Positions 42,943-51,220 of a stretch of DNA of 61,595 nucleotides are shown piece after piece; position 1 is the first letter of the stretch; the number at the start of each line of letters is the position of its first letter. Where the stretch lies: NCBI GenBank assembly GCA_947623745.1, contig CANQHN010000016.1, forward strand, positions 1 to 61,595, given 5' to 3'. Made by a program: the position numbers and the translations under genes. Under the pieces are notes generated by a model. It was given only the letters and a program-made list of their open reading frames with translations. It was not told the origin of the DNA and made no database searches. This stretch comes from an uncultured Oscillospiraceae bacterium (GTDB taxonomy: Bacteria > Bacillota > Clostridia > Oscillospirales > Oscillospiraceae).

Positions 42943-44352
42943 CTGAGCGAACAGGAAAAGGAACAGCGGCAGGAGGTTTTCTTTGCCGCGGAAAAAGTAT
43001 CGGATGCACGCGGCGCCATTCTGCGTGGCAGCGCCGAGCTGCTGGCCTGGCGGGCCAGAGTGGAGAAATACGCGGCGGACCATCGCAGGGCCAGGGAGTG
43101 CTATGAGGAACTGGTGAAGGCAAGGAAGCGCCTGACCGCCGCCCTTGGCGGCGCCAGGCTGGCGCTTTTGGAACTGGAGGAGTACGCCGTTGCCAGGACA
43201 GCCGGTAAACTGCAGTCCGGCCTCGCCGGGTTCAATCTCATGTCCCGGGCCTACAAACCGGTCTATGAAGCGCTGCATGGGTTTGCGGAAAAACTGCCTG
43301 AGCGCCCGGATACGGTGAACGCCCAGGTCATCGGCAGGCTGATGAACCAGGTGCGTATGGGCTACTATCCCACCGACCCGGAGAATATCAGCCACATTCT
43401 GCGAGGGATACGGTTTCCGGAAGGCGTCACCACCAATGTGTTTGACCCCTGCTGCGGCTGCGGCAAGGCGCTCCGGCAGATCGCCCAGGGCAACAACTGC
43501 TTCGCCTACGGCGTAGAGTTGGATGAGCACCGGGCGGAAGAGGCCCAGACGCGGCTCCACCGTGTCGGCGTGGGCAGCTTCTTCCACAGCCGCATCAGCT
43601 CCGAGGCGTTCCATCTCATGTTCCTTAACCCGCCCTATCTCTCCGTCCTCAACCAGGGCGGCAGGGCGCGGCACGAGAAACGCTTCCTGGTGGAGAGCCT
43701 GGGCCACCTGATGATGGGGGGCCTGCTCATCTATGTGATCCCGTACTACCGGCTGACGCCGGACATCTGCCGTATTTTAGGGGAGAATTTCGACAACCTC
43801 TCCGTGTGGCGCTTTACCGACGGGGAGTTCCAGAAATTCAAGCAGGCCGCCATTCTGGGCCTGCGAAAAAAGCGGATCGACGATCCGGAGGCCGGTACGC
43901 CACTGGAGCGGTACGCGGATCTTGCCGCTCTGCCCTGTATCACGCAGCTGGAGGAGGGACGCTACGCCATCCCCGCTGTGAGCAAGACGGTAGAGGTCTT
44001 CAAGGGCGAACGGTTCAATGAGAAGGAGCTGGAACGCCAGCTCGCCCATTCGGACAGCATCCGCCGGCTGATGAATGCCGGGAGCAGCCTGGACCGGGCG
44101 GGCAAACACCCGCTGCTGCCCCTGTCCATCGGGCAGATCGGTCTTGTGGGCGGCTCCGGCATGATCAACGGCCTGATCGAGTGCGATACGCCCCACATCA
44201 TCAAGGGTCGGATCATCAAGGTCAGGACGGAGGAGCGCGAGGAAAAGTTCAGCAGCCGGGGCATCCACACGGGCGCCGAGATCAAGGAAGTCATCAGCAA
44301 TAAAATGGTGTTCAATGTCCTGACGCCGAAAGGTTTCAAGGCGCTGACATGA
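42943..44352 (+). CDS. DUF6094-type adenine methylase-like protein, non-AUG start
   Basis: 469 residues if CTG 42943 is the start. The frame has no ATG, GTG or TTG between the stop at 42903 and GTG 43060, yet GGAGAGGAGG sits 6-8 nt before CTG, while GTG 43060 has no ribosome site. ATT 42937 is another choice. The N-terminal part is a coiled coil. The SAM-binding motif FDPCCGCGKAL and catalytic NPPY (FLNPPYLSV) mark an N6-adenine methylase fold, as in DUF6094 proteins of plasmids. There is no restriction partner, so it is likely a solitary modifier. Confidence 0.78.
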   Translation: MSEQEKEQRQEVFFAAEKVSDARGAILRGSAELLAWRARVEKYAADHRRARECYEELVKARKRLTAALGGARLALLELEEYAVARTAGKLQSGLAGFNLMSRAYKPVYEALHGFAEKLPERPDTVNAQVIGRLMNQVRMGYYPTDPENISHILRGIRFPEGVTTNVFDPCCGCGKALRQIAQGNNCFAYGVELDEHRAEEAQTRLHRVGVGSFFHSRISSEAFHLMFLNPPYLSVLNQGGRARHEKRFLVESLGHLMMGGLLIYVIPYYRLTPDICRILGENFDNLSVWRFTDGEFQKFKQAAILGLRKKRIDDPEAGTPLERYADLAALPCITQLEEGRYAIPAVSKTVEVFKGERFNEKELERQLAHSDSIRRLMNAGSSLDRAGKHPLLPLSIGQIGLVGGSGMINGLIECDTPHIIKGRIIKVRTEEREEKFSSRGIHTGAEIKEVISNKMVFNVLTPKGFKALT

Positions 44353-44367
44353 GAGGGAGGTATCACT

Positions 44368-44646
44368 ATGCCGGTTTCCCAGAAGAGGTTTTCCATGGGC
44401 CGGATCCTGGGCACACCGAATGTCCTGCGAACTGTATGGATCGATGAGATCAGAGATGCGCTTTACCGCCATAGCAACGGCGACTGGGGCGATGTGTCCC
44501 AAGCGGACTGGCGCAGTAACGACTACGCCGTTCGACATGGGGAGCGCATCCTGTCGGCCTATATTACCAAGGAGGGGCAGAAGTTCTGGATCATCACGGA
44601 GGCGGACCGTTCCGCCACCACCATTCTTCTGCCGGAGGACTACTGA
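44368..44646 (+). CDS. small plasmid-related conserved protein
   Basis: 92 residues. NGDWGDVSQADWRSNDYAV, ERILSAYIT and the ending FWIITEADRSATTILLPEDY match a widespread small family found on plasmids and ICEs and sometimes labelled plasmid-related protein. No function has been established that I know of. GAGGGAGG precedes the ATG, and it follows the methylase gene by 15 bp. Confidence 0.75.
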   Translation: MPVSQKRFSMGRILGTPNVLRTVWIDEIRDALYRHSNGDWGDVSQADWRSNDYAVRHGERILSAYITKEGQKFWIITEADRSATTILLPEDY

Positions 44647-44661
44647 GAAAAGGAGGAGCTT

Positions 44662-44955
44662 ATGCGCATTGAACCCGGCGGCCTTGCGGCCGCGCTGAAA
44701 GAAGCTCAGGAGGAGCCGACGCTCTCCCCCTATGAGGTGTCCGAATATGTGATGGAGCACATCTTCAAGCCGCTCCGGCAGGATAACCCCCTGCTCTTCG
44801 CGGACCTGGATTTCGACGCCTTCACCGACGAGGACATCCGGGAGCTGGAGATATGGATGGAGCGTCAGACGCATATGGAGCGCATCCTCGCCGACCTGAG
44901 CAATATCTTCTGTGCCGCGGAGCCGGTCAGCAGGCCGGGACGCGCGTTTTGCTGA
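44662..44955 (+). CDS. small helical hypothetical protein
   Basis: 97 residues, acidic and predicted almost all helical (SPYEVSEYVMEHIFKPLRQ, DIRELEIWMERQTHMERIL). AAGGAGG lies 9 nt before the ATG. No motif or family is recognised. It is 15 bp after the previous stop and 11 bp before the next start, clearly within the operon. It does not look like a ubiquitin fold. Confidence 0.65.
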   Translation: MRIEPGGLAAALKEAQEEPTLSPYEVSEYVMEHIFKPLRQDNPLLFADLDFDAFTDEDIRELEIWMERQTHMERILADLSNIFCAAEPVSRPGRAFC

Positions 44956-44966
44956 GGGAGGCCGGG

Positions 44967-45530
44967 ATGACACTGGATGACATCACGGAGGTTCTGCCCT
45001 CCATCGCCGTCGCCCGGCTTTTTTACGAATACGGCAGGCTGGACGAAATGCTGGGAGAAGGCTTTGAATCCCCGGACGCCGACTTTTACATGATGTTCTG
45101 GGAACTGCTCGGCGTCTGCGCGGATTGTGTCTATTCCGACTATGACGAAAACTACGGCGTAAATAAGTGGTATTTCAGCAACAGGGACATGGTGGAGTAT
45201 TACCGCCTCTGCCGTACCTACAGCTGCCTCCGTGGGATGAAACTGAAGGACAACCCCTTTATGCAGTCCGCAGAGCGGTTTGTGGAGAACGCCATGGACT
45301 TTAACGGCGGATACGGTTACGGCTGGTACCTGAGTACGCGGATCAACCACGAGTGGGCCAGCGGGCTGGTATTCCGAACGGACGAGTATTTTAACGGGGA
45401 GTTCGAGCTGATGGAGGCCCTGCTGTCCATCAGGGATTGGTACAGGCGGAATCTTGTACGGCTGCGTGAAGCCATTGAGAAAGAAAAAAGCCTTGCGGCG
45501 CCAAATGATTGGGAGGTGAAGGCGGCGTGA
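44967..45530 (+). CDS. hypothetical protein
   Basis: 187 residues from ATG 44967 with GAGGGAGG upstream. The upstream frame overlaps the previous gene and is rejected. It is helical with many aromatic residues (DADFYMMFWELLGVCADCVY, YGYGWYLSTRINHEW). A basic C-terminal helix follows. Its stop overlaps the GTG of the E2-like gene (GTGA), so the two are coupled. Function unknown. Confidence 0.68.
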   Translation: MTLDDITEVLPSIAVARLFYEYGRLDEMLGEGFESPDADFYMMFWELLGVCADCVYSDYDENYGVNKWYFSNRDMVEYYRLCRTYSCLRGMKLKDNPFMQSAERFVENAMDFNGGYGYGWYLSTRINHEWASGLVFRTDEYFNGEFELMEALLSIRDWYRRNLVRLREAIEKEKSLAAPNDWEVKAA

Positions 45531-46186
45531 ACGCGTTGAATGAACTTGTGCTCCGCATCAATCCGGACGAGCACAGTATCCGGGTGGAGAATGTAAACGA
45601 CGGCGTAGTTTCCTTCAAGGAGATCACCGTGGAAACCTTTTACGACTGTGTGAAGTCCAGCATTCGAAGCGAGGGCGTCCGCAGCGGTTTCCTGCCGCGG
45701 AACTGTTTCCATATCAGCGTCAGCGAGAATGGGGACCGGGACTACTGCCTCTGGCACCCTCACCTGTGCGCGGATATCAGCTACTACGGCACGGAGTACC
45801 CGGATTTCCCGCTGCCTCGTCTGGTGTTCGGCTTTCGGGTGAGCCAGGAGGGGAAGGTATACAACTGCCGCCTGGGCGTTGTGGAGGATAAGCCTCCCGC
45901 CGAGGATCTGGCCATGTTTATTTACCCTTTTTCCAATGTAGGCGGCTTCAGCCTGTGTACCGGCAACAACGCCCTCCCGGTCTATAAAAAGGCCAGCGCC
46001 CTTGTCAATCTGCCGGGATATCTCCTTCAACTGCCCAACAACAACGACAGGTTCAGCGCAAAAAACAATAAACTGCACATGCCGTACCGGGAACTGCTCA
46101 ACCATCTGAAGAACAAGACAACAGCGTACTACTACACCGATGTCCTGATCCCCAGCGGCAAAACACTGAAAGACTTTATCGGTTAG
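45527..46186 (+). CDS. E2-like protein (PRTRC system protein B-type, Prok-E2 family D)
   Basis: 219 residues from GTG 45527. The segment FPLPRLVFGFRVSQEGKVYN followed by AMFIYPFSNVGGFSLCTGNN matches the core of PRTRC protein B, which Pfam places in prokaryotic E2 family D. Cys144 in SLCTG sits where the E2 cysteine is expected. An E2 would take an activated ubiquitin-like protein from E1 and pass it to a target. The E1-like and JAMM genes lie 4-6 kb upstream in the same operon. Confidence 0.72.
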   Translation: MNALNELVLRINPDEHSIRVENVNDGVVSFKEITVETFYDCVKSSIRSEGVRSGFLPRNCFHISVSENGDRDYCLWHPHLCADISYYGTEYPDFPLPRLVFGFRVSQEGKVYNCRLGVVEDKPPAEDLAMFIYPFSNVGGFSLCTGNNALPVYKKASALVNLPGYLLQLPNNNDRFSAKNNKLHMPYRELLNHLKNKTTAYYYTDVLIPSGKTLKDFIG

Positions 46187-46198
46187 GAGGTCATCCGC

Positions 46199-47140
46199 AT
46201 GGAACAAAGGGATCCCAGGCAGATCCAGGCCGCACTCTGCCAGCCATTCGCGCCGGAGGATCTGGAGTGGAGGCTGCAGCAGGCATTTGAGGACAAAATG
46301 CGCGGCATCGCCGTCCCCTATGTTACCAACCGGGCCATCCAGAACAGGCTGGACGAGTCCGTGGGGCCGGAGAACTGGTACAACGATTACAAGCCCTGGC
46401 ACGGCGCCGGGAAGAAGGAATCACAGCTTTGCGGCATCGCCATCTACTTTGAGGGCCGCGGCTTCATCACAAAATGGGACGGCGCCGAGGACTCGGACAT
46501 CGAGCCGGTCAAGGGCGGCCTCTCGGACAGCATGAAGCGGTGCGCGGTCCAGTGGGGAATCGGGCGGGTGCTGTACAGCCTGAACGATACCGTCTGGGTC
46601 AACATCGAGAAGAAGGGCAAGAGCTTTATCATCCCGGAAAGTGAGCGGCCCAAACTGGACAAGATCTATCTGAATCTGCTCAACAGGCTGGGGCTGGCCC
46701 CAGCTGCGCCCTGCGGCACGCAGGCGCAGCTCACCCCCAGGGCGGCAAATGACAAGGCGCCGGACGCTCCAACGGCGAAACCCAAGGACTGGGGGCGGCA
46801 GAGCACGCCTTCCGCTCCGGCTGTACAGCCGAAAAACGACATACCGGCCCCCGAGCCGCCGCACGCCGGGGTCATGGAACTCCCCAAGCCGGCCCTGCCG
46901 GCGTATGAGTACCTCGTAGAGGGCGCCAGCGTCCAGAGAGGGATGAACAGCCAGTCCACCACCGCTATCCTCAAAGACAGCGAGGGAAAGACGGTTAAGG
47001 TCTTTGCCAGGGGCGCCCATGAGGCCCTGAAGAGCGGCGTCCCTCTCGTCAATGTGAAGATCTCGCTGAAGAAACAGGGCTCCGTCGCGTTCAACTATCT
47101 GGAGAGCTATGAGATCGCCGGCGGACAGTTGGCGGCGTAA
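46199..47140 (+). CDS. Rad52/22-like single-strand annealing protein
   Basis: 313 residues. The N-terminal domain (about 17-165) has AVPYVTNRAIQNRLDESVGP, NWYNDYKPW and GGLSDSMKRCAVQWGIGRVLY, which are typical of the Rad52/22 double-motif annealases of phages and ICEs. A Pro-rich linker and a C-terminal OB-like domain follow. It would anneal ssDNA during recombination or replication restart. TTAGGAGG precedes the ATG. It works naturally with the SSB encoded in operon 1. Confidence 0.87.
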   Translation: MEQRDPRQIQAALCQPFAPEDLEWRLQQAFEDKMRGIAVPYVTNRAIQNRLDESVGPENWYNDYKPWHGAGKKESQLCGIAIYFEGRGFITKWDGAEDSDIEPVKGGLSDSMKRCAVQWGIGRVLYSLNDTVWVNIEKKGKSFIIPESERPKLDKIYLNLLNRLGLAPAAPCGTQAQLTPRAANDKAPDAPTAKPKDWGRQSTPSAPAVQPKNDIPAPEPPHAGVMELPKPALPAYEYLVEGASVQRGMNSQSTTAILKDSEGKTVKVFARGAHEALKSGVPLVNVKISLKKQGSVAFNYLESYEIAGGQLAA

Positions 47141-47157
47141 GAAGGAGGGATTTCATT

Positions 47158-49014
47158 TTGAAAAAAATCAACAGCTTTCAAATCACCGGCATGACCCTCT
47201 CCGGGTTCAAGTGCTATGAGGATACCACCCATCTCACCTTCGGCAATCCCACCATTGTTACCGGCGGGAACGGCAGGGGCAAATCCACTATCGCCGACGC
47301 TATCGCTTTCGCTGTCACCGGGCTCCCATTCTTCGGGGAGCGGGGGATCGACCGGCTCCACTGCGAGAAGAACCCCGGCCTGATGGTGGCCTTGTACTTT
47401 ACCGACGGGGACGGCCAGGATCATGAGCTGACCCGTACCCGGCAGAAGGGCCGCATGACCATCAACTTTGACGGCTATGAGATCCGGCAGCTCGACCTTA
47501 ACGAGATGTTCGGCGAAAAGGACGTATTTCTCTCCATCATCAACCCTCTCTACTTCATTGAGGAGCTGGGGGACGACGGGAAGAAGCTGTTGGAGCGGTA
47601 TCTGCCCGCCGTTTCCCATGAGCAGGTACTCTCCGCCCTCTCTGAGAGTGTGCGCGCCTCGCTGGAAAGCGAGTCCATCCTCTCGCCGGAAACCTATTTG
47701 AAAAAACGCCGTGAGGAGATCCGCGACCTGGAGCAGAATGTCATCTACCTGAATGGGCAAAAGGACCTGGCGGAATCCCAGCGCGGAAGCGAGGCACAGA
47801 CCCTGCGGGATCTCCAGGAACGGTATGATTCCCTCGAAAAGGAATGTGGCAGCCTGGAGGAGAAGCGCTTTGCCGGCCTCGATTTGGACGGTATGCGGGA
47901 GCGGCTGGTGGATCTGAGCGCCCGCTATGACGAGATGGCCAGGGACTGCCCGGAGGGGGCGGACACCTCTGAGCTGGACCGGCAGCTTCAGGATCTTCAT
48001 CACAAGCTGGGCCGGCGCGGCGCCGAACAGTATACACCAAAATATACACAGCATATCGCGGAGACATCCGCCAGGGTCAAGGAATTGGGGGCCAAATACA
48101 ACCGTGAATTGGCGTTGTTCAAGGGCTTCAAGCCGGGGATCGTCTGCCCCACCTGCCGCCGGGCGGTGTCCGAGGCGGACCTGGGCACGGTGCAGGCCGG
48201 ACTCAGGAGATCCATGGACGCAATTATGGCGGAAGGGAAAGCGCAAAAAGGCCAGCTGGACGAACTGCAGGCGCTGGAAAAGAAGTCCGAAGAGACTTTC
48301 CTGCAGTTCCAGAAGGACGATGTGGAGAAGATCGGCCGGGAAATTGAGGACCTGAACCGGCAGCGCGATGCTATGAATGCCGAACAGTTGGCCTTCCATG
48401 ACAGGAGGAAGGACGAACTGGAGGCCCTTCACAGCCAGATCCAAGCTTTGACCGCCGACATTGAGTACGGCAGCCTCTCTCAGGAGGAATACGACCGCCT
48501 CATGGAGTGCCGTGAGCAGCTGCGGGAGTGTCAGGCAGAGCTTGCCGCCGCGCGGAAAGCGGCGCAGGTGGAACCGGTGGATTACAGCGCCAGGATCGCC
48601 CAGGTGGAAAGTCTCATCAAGGAGAAGAAAAGGCTGCTCTCCGACGCGATCCTCTATGTGGGCAAGCGCGCCGAGCTGACCTTCTCCCAGTTGAAGATGA
48701 ATATGGTGGAGATCGCGCTGAATGAGGTGGTAAAGTCCACGGGTGAGCTCAAGGATGTCTTTAAGTTCACCTATGGCGGACGGTACTATAACCGCCTGTC
48801 CCTGTCTGAGAAGATCCGGGCCGGGCTGGAGGTGTCGGAGCTGGTCAAACGCCTGACAGGACGCAACTACCCTGTTTTTATCGACAATATGGAATCGGTG
48901 GACGAGCTGACCAATGTGCGGCCCACCGGCCAGATCATCATGGCCAAGTGTGTGCGCGGCGCGGCGCTGACGGTGCGGCCCGTAGGCCGGCCCCAGGAGA
49001 AAATGGCCGCGTAA
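47158..49014 (+). CDS. SMC/SbcC-like ATPase with zinc hook
   Basis: 618 residues from TTG 47158 (AAGGAGGG upstream). Walker A GGNGRGKST lies near residues 36-44. Long coiled coils flank a hook motif CPTC near 330. The C-terminal lobe ends with YPVFIDNMESVDEL, where the usual Walker B DE is replaced by DN, as in some phage relatives. Such ATPases hold DNA ends. No SbcD-type nuclease is next to it. It lies between the annealase and the primase. Confidence 0.85.
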   Translation: MKKINSFQITGMTLSGFKCYEDTTHLTFGNPTIVTGGNGRGKSTIADAIAFAVTGLPFFGERGIDRLHCEKNPGLMVALYFTDGDGQDHELTRTRQKGRMTINFDGYEIRQLDLNEMFGEKDVFLSIINPLYFIEELGDDGKKLLERYLPAVSHEQVLSALSESVRASLESESILSPETYLKKRREEIRDLEQNVIYLNGQKDLAESQRGSEAQTLRDLQERYDSLEKECGSLEEKRFAGLDLDGMRERLVDLSARYDEMARDCPEGADTSELDRQLQDLHHKLGRRGAEQYTPKYTQHIAETSARVKELGAKYNRELALFKGFKPGIVCPTCRRAVSEADLGTVQAGLRRSMDAIMAEGKAQKGQLDELQALEKKSEETFLQFQKDDVEKIGREIEDLNRQRDAMNAEQLAFHDRRKDELEALHSQIQALTADIEYGSLSQEEYDRLMECREQLRECQAELAAARKAAQVEPVDYSARIAQVESLIKEKKRLLSDAILYVGKRAELTFSQLKMNMVEIALNEVVKSTGELKDVFKFTYGGRYYNRLSLSEKIRAGLEVSELVKRLTGRNYPVFIDNMESVDELTNVRPTGQIIMAKCVRGAALTVRPVGRPQEKMAA

Positions 49015-49045
49015 TCCCTGAATCTCAAAGAAAGGGGGACGCCGT

Positions 49046-50113
49046 TTGGCACGCGAATATACCAAGATCCCAATCGTGGAAGCCGCCAGACGGTGCGGGC
49101 TTGTCCTCGACTCCCGGACGCTCAGGCGCGAGGAGGTCGAGGCAAGCTGCCCCTTCTGCCGCGACCACGGGCCGGGAAAACATCATCTGAGCCTCAATAC
49201 CGTGACAGATCAATACCGCTGCAATCTCTGCGGCGCGTCCGGCAACAGCGTTTCGCTGTATGCCCGGCTTCACGGCATAAGCAATAAAGAGGCGTATCTG
49301 GAACTGACGCGGGACAGCAAGGTGTATCCTATGCCGTCCCCGCCGATTCCCCAAACACAGGAGCGCGAGCCACGCGCTTTAGCAGAACGCCACGCGGTCT
49401 ATCATGAAATGCTTTCCTTCCTGACACTCTCCGAAAAGCACCGCGAAAACCTGTTGGAGCGGGGATTGAGCGATGAGCGGATCAGGCAGAACGGATACAG
49501 ATCCATGCCTGAGACGCCGGAGCAGCGCAGGCTTTTGGCAAAGCTGGTAGGCAGCACATATGACCTTTTGGGCATCCCAGGCTTTTATACCCGGTATGAC
49601 CAGTGGACGCTTGCCGGCCCCAACGGGTTTTTGATCCCCGTCCGGGATAGGAACGGACTCATTCAGGGACTGAAGATCCGTCTGGATGACGCCAGCGCGC
49701 CCAATCGAAAATACCGCTGGCTTTCCAGCCGGGGCCGTACCATGCGAAACGGCACGCGCAGCTATTCCTGGATCCATGTCGCCGGCGACCGTACCCGAAA
49801 GCGGGCCTTTCTCACCGAGGGGCCTCTCAAGGGTGATGTGGCGAGCTTCCTGGCAAACGACGCCCTGTTCATCTGTACCGGCGGCGTCAATGCCACCAAG
49901 GGCCTCACGGAGACCATCCTGGCTCTCGGCGTGCGCGAGATCGTCGAGGCGATGGATATGGATCAGATGGTGAATCCGCAGGTACGAAACGGCGTTCTCG
50001 CCATGCGCCGGGAGGTCCAGAAGATCCCCGGCATCAGATATTCCAAGTATTCTTGGAACCCAGCTTATAAGGGCGTGGACGACTACTTCCTCAGCCGGGT
50101 ATCCGCCATGTAG
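49046..50113 (+). CDS. CHC2 zinc-finger primase-like protein with Toprim (DUF3854-like) domain
   Basis: 355 residues from TTG 49046 after AAAGGGGG. The N-terminal zinc finger (CPFCRDHG ... YRCNLCGASG, about 30-75) binds template DNA as in DnaG. A middle helical part is followed by GFLIPVRDRNG and a Toprim region with LTEGPLKGDV and AMDMDQ. It lacks the full DnaG length (about 600) and a helicase-binding domain. It is likely the element's primase. Confidence 0.85.
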   Translation: MAREYTKIPIVEAARRCGLVLDSRTLRREEVEASCPFCRDHGPGKHHLSLNTVTDQYRCNLCGASGNSVSLYARLHGISNKEAYLELTRDSKVYPMPSPPIPQTQEREPRALAERHAVYHEMLSFLTLSEKHRENLLERGLSDERIRQNGYRSMPETPEQRRLLAKLVGSTYDLLGIPGFYTRYDQWTLAGPNGFLIPVRDRNGLIQGLKIRLDDASAPNRKYRWLSSRGRTMRNGTRSYSWIHVAGDRTRKRAFLTEGPLKGDVASFLANDALFICTGGVNATKGLTETILALGVREIVEAMDMDQMVNPQVRNGVLAMRREVQKIPGIRYSKYSWNPAYKGVDDYFLSRVSAM

Positions 50114-50239
50114 CGAAGTAGAATACGGTCTAGCGCATCTATCCATGTATCCCAGAATCGTCTGGATCGGCATGGTGTCCCACTCTGTCAGCCAGGGGCT
50201 GGGGCACACAATATGAATGAAATTGGAGGAGAACAAAAA

Positions 50240-50437
50240 ATGTGCAGAAGCAAAGAAAGCTATTTGTACCAGGTAGAGAACGCCAGGTGTCTGGATCACG
50301 CGGAGCGGATCTTAGATGGCGCCGGCGTGGACCTGCCCCGAAACGACTATGAGTGGCTGCTGGACAAGGCACGGCCTATCAAGCACGGTTTGATTGGGGC
50401 GGGCAGAATATTCGCACGGCATAACGGATCGGCGTAG
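50240..50437 (+). CDS. small hypothetical protein
   Basis: 65 residues from ATG 50240, with GGAGGAGA 7 nt upstream. Helical and basic (VENARCLDHAERILDGAGVD, RPIKHGLIGAGRIFARH). No motif. The 126-bp gap before it and the 120-bp gap after it show no supported gene. Confidence 0.55.
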   Translation: MCRSKESYLYQVENARCLDHAERILDGAGVDLPRNDYEWLLDKARPIKHGLIGAGRIFARHNGSA

Positions 50438-50557
50438 GCAAGGCCGGCTATGCCGCCGCTGCCGGTCAGAACACCGGCAGTAAACTGGAAAACACACGGC
50501 ATGGCGGTGGGAGGAGGCGCGGCTTCTTCCCACGCGAGCAACAAGGAATAGGAGCGA

Positions 50558-51193
50558 ATGAACATGAGCACCAGTGGCCGAATTTTAGTCAAGGCGGCCG
50601 CCTACGAAAACAGTATTTCTTTTCGGACGGTCACCCAAAAGAGAAAATCGCCCCAATGCTTCTATGTGCTGCGGAGCGAACTGGAACGCCTTTGGCGGGA
50701 AGGGAGTGTCATAACAGGAGATCTCCGTTCCTTTGCCGTACTGCGCTATGAAAAGGCCAGCGGCGTCGTTTCTATCCAGTTCACCTGGCTGGAGTCCGCC
50801 GGCGGCGAAGCGATTGCCGGCTGGGAGCAAATCGTGCGCCTGCCTTATGACAGGCTGGCACGGTTTGTGGAAAGCAGCCTGGAGGGATCCGGAGACAAAC
50901 AGTGGCAGGCGCTGTCCATGGAGGAGGTAAAGAGGCCCAGGCTGATATTCAGCAGCGCATGGGCCAATCTCCACGCGGCGGCGTCTCATAAGACGGTACG
51001 GCGAAGACTGGCCCGATTCCTGCGGGATCACTTCAACTGGCCAGGGACGGACCAAATCTGCTTTTATAACGATTTTGTTCCGTACAGCTTCTTTTTCCGG
51101 GAGTTCCGCGGCGGGCAGCCGGGGATCTGCGGCGGAGTGATCCTGCACGGACAGGAGGATATGGACAGGGCGTATTATTCCCTGCATACATAA
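50558..51193 (+). CDS. hypothetical protein
   Basis: 211 residues. ATG 50564, six bases further on, is better spaced from ATAGGAG and may be the true start. The N-terminal domain is beta-rich (SGRILVKAAAYENSISFRTV, VSIQFTWLESAGG). The C-terminal part has HKTVRRRLARFLRDHFNWPG, then YNDFVPYSFFFREF. It resembles a protein often found near the primase and annealase in Clostridial ICEs, but I cannot name a function. Confidence 0.7.
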   Translation: MNMSTSGRILVKAAAYENSISFRTVTQKRKSPQCFYVLRSELERLWREGSVITGDLRSFAVLRYEKASGVVSIQFTWLESAGGEAIAGWEQIVRLPYDRLARFVESSLEGSGDKQWQALSMEEVKRPRLIFSSAWANLHAAASHKTVRRRLARFLRDHFNWPGTDQICFYNDFVPYSFFFREFRGGQPGICGGVILHGQEDMDRAYYSLHT

Positions 51194-51220
51194 TTTTCTA
51201 TCATCGAGGAGGATATTTGA

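Noticed and set aside
41446-43707. Minus-strand ORF (753 codons) across four plus-strand genes
   Set aside because: It spans several genes with their own ribosome sites and overlap starts, so it is a composition artefact.
44368-44955. Missing ubiquitin-like protein encoded by one of the small ORFs in operon 2
   Set aside because: The 92-residue protein belongs to a known plasmid-related family, and the 97-residue one is all helical. Neither has a beta-grasp pattern or C-terminal Gly.
50450-50550. 33-codon ORF between two hypothetical genes
   Set aside because: No ribosome site and a composition like non-coding GC-rich sequence.
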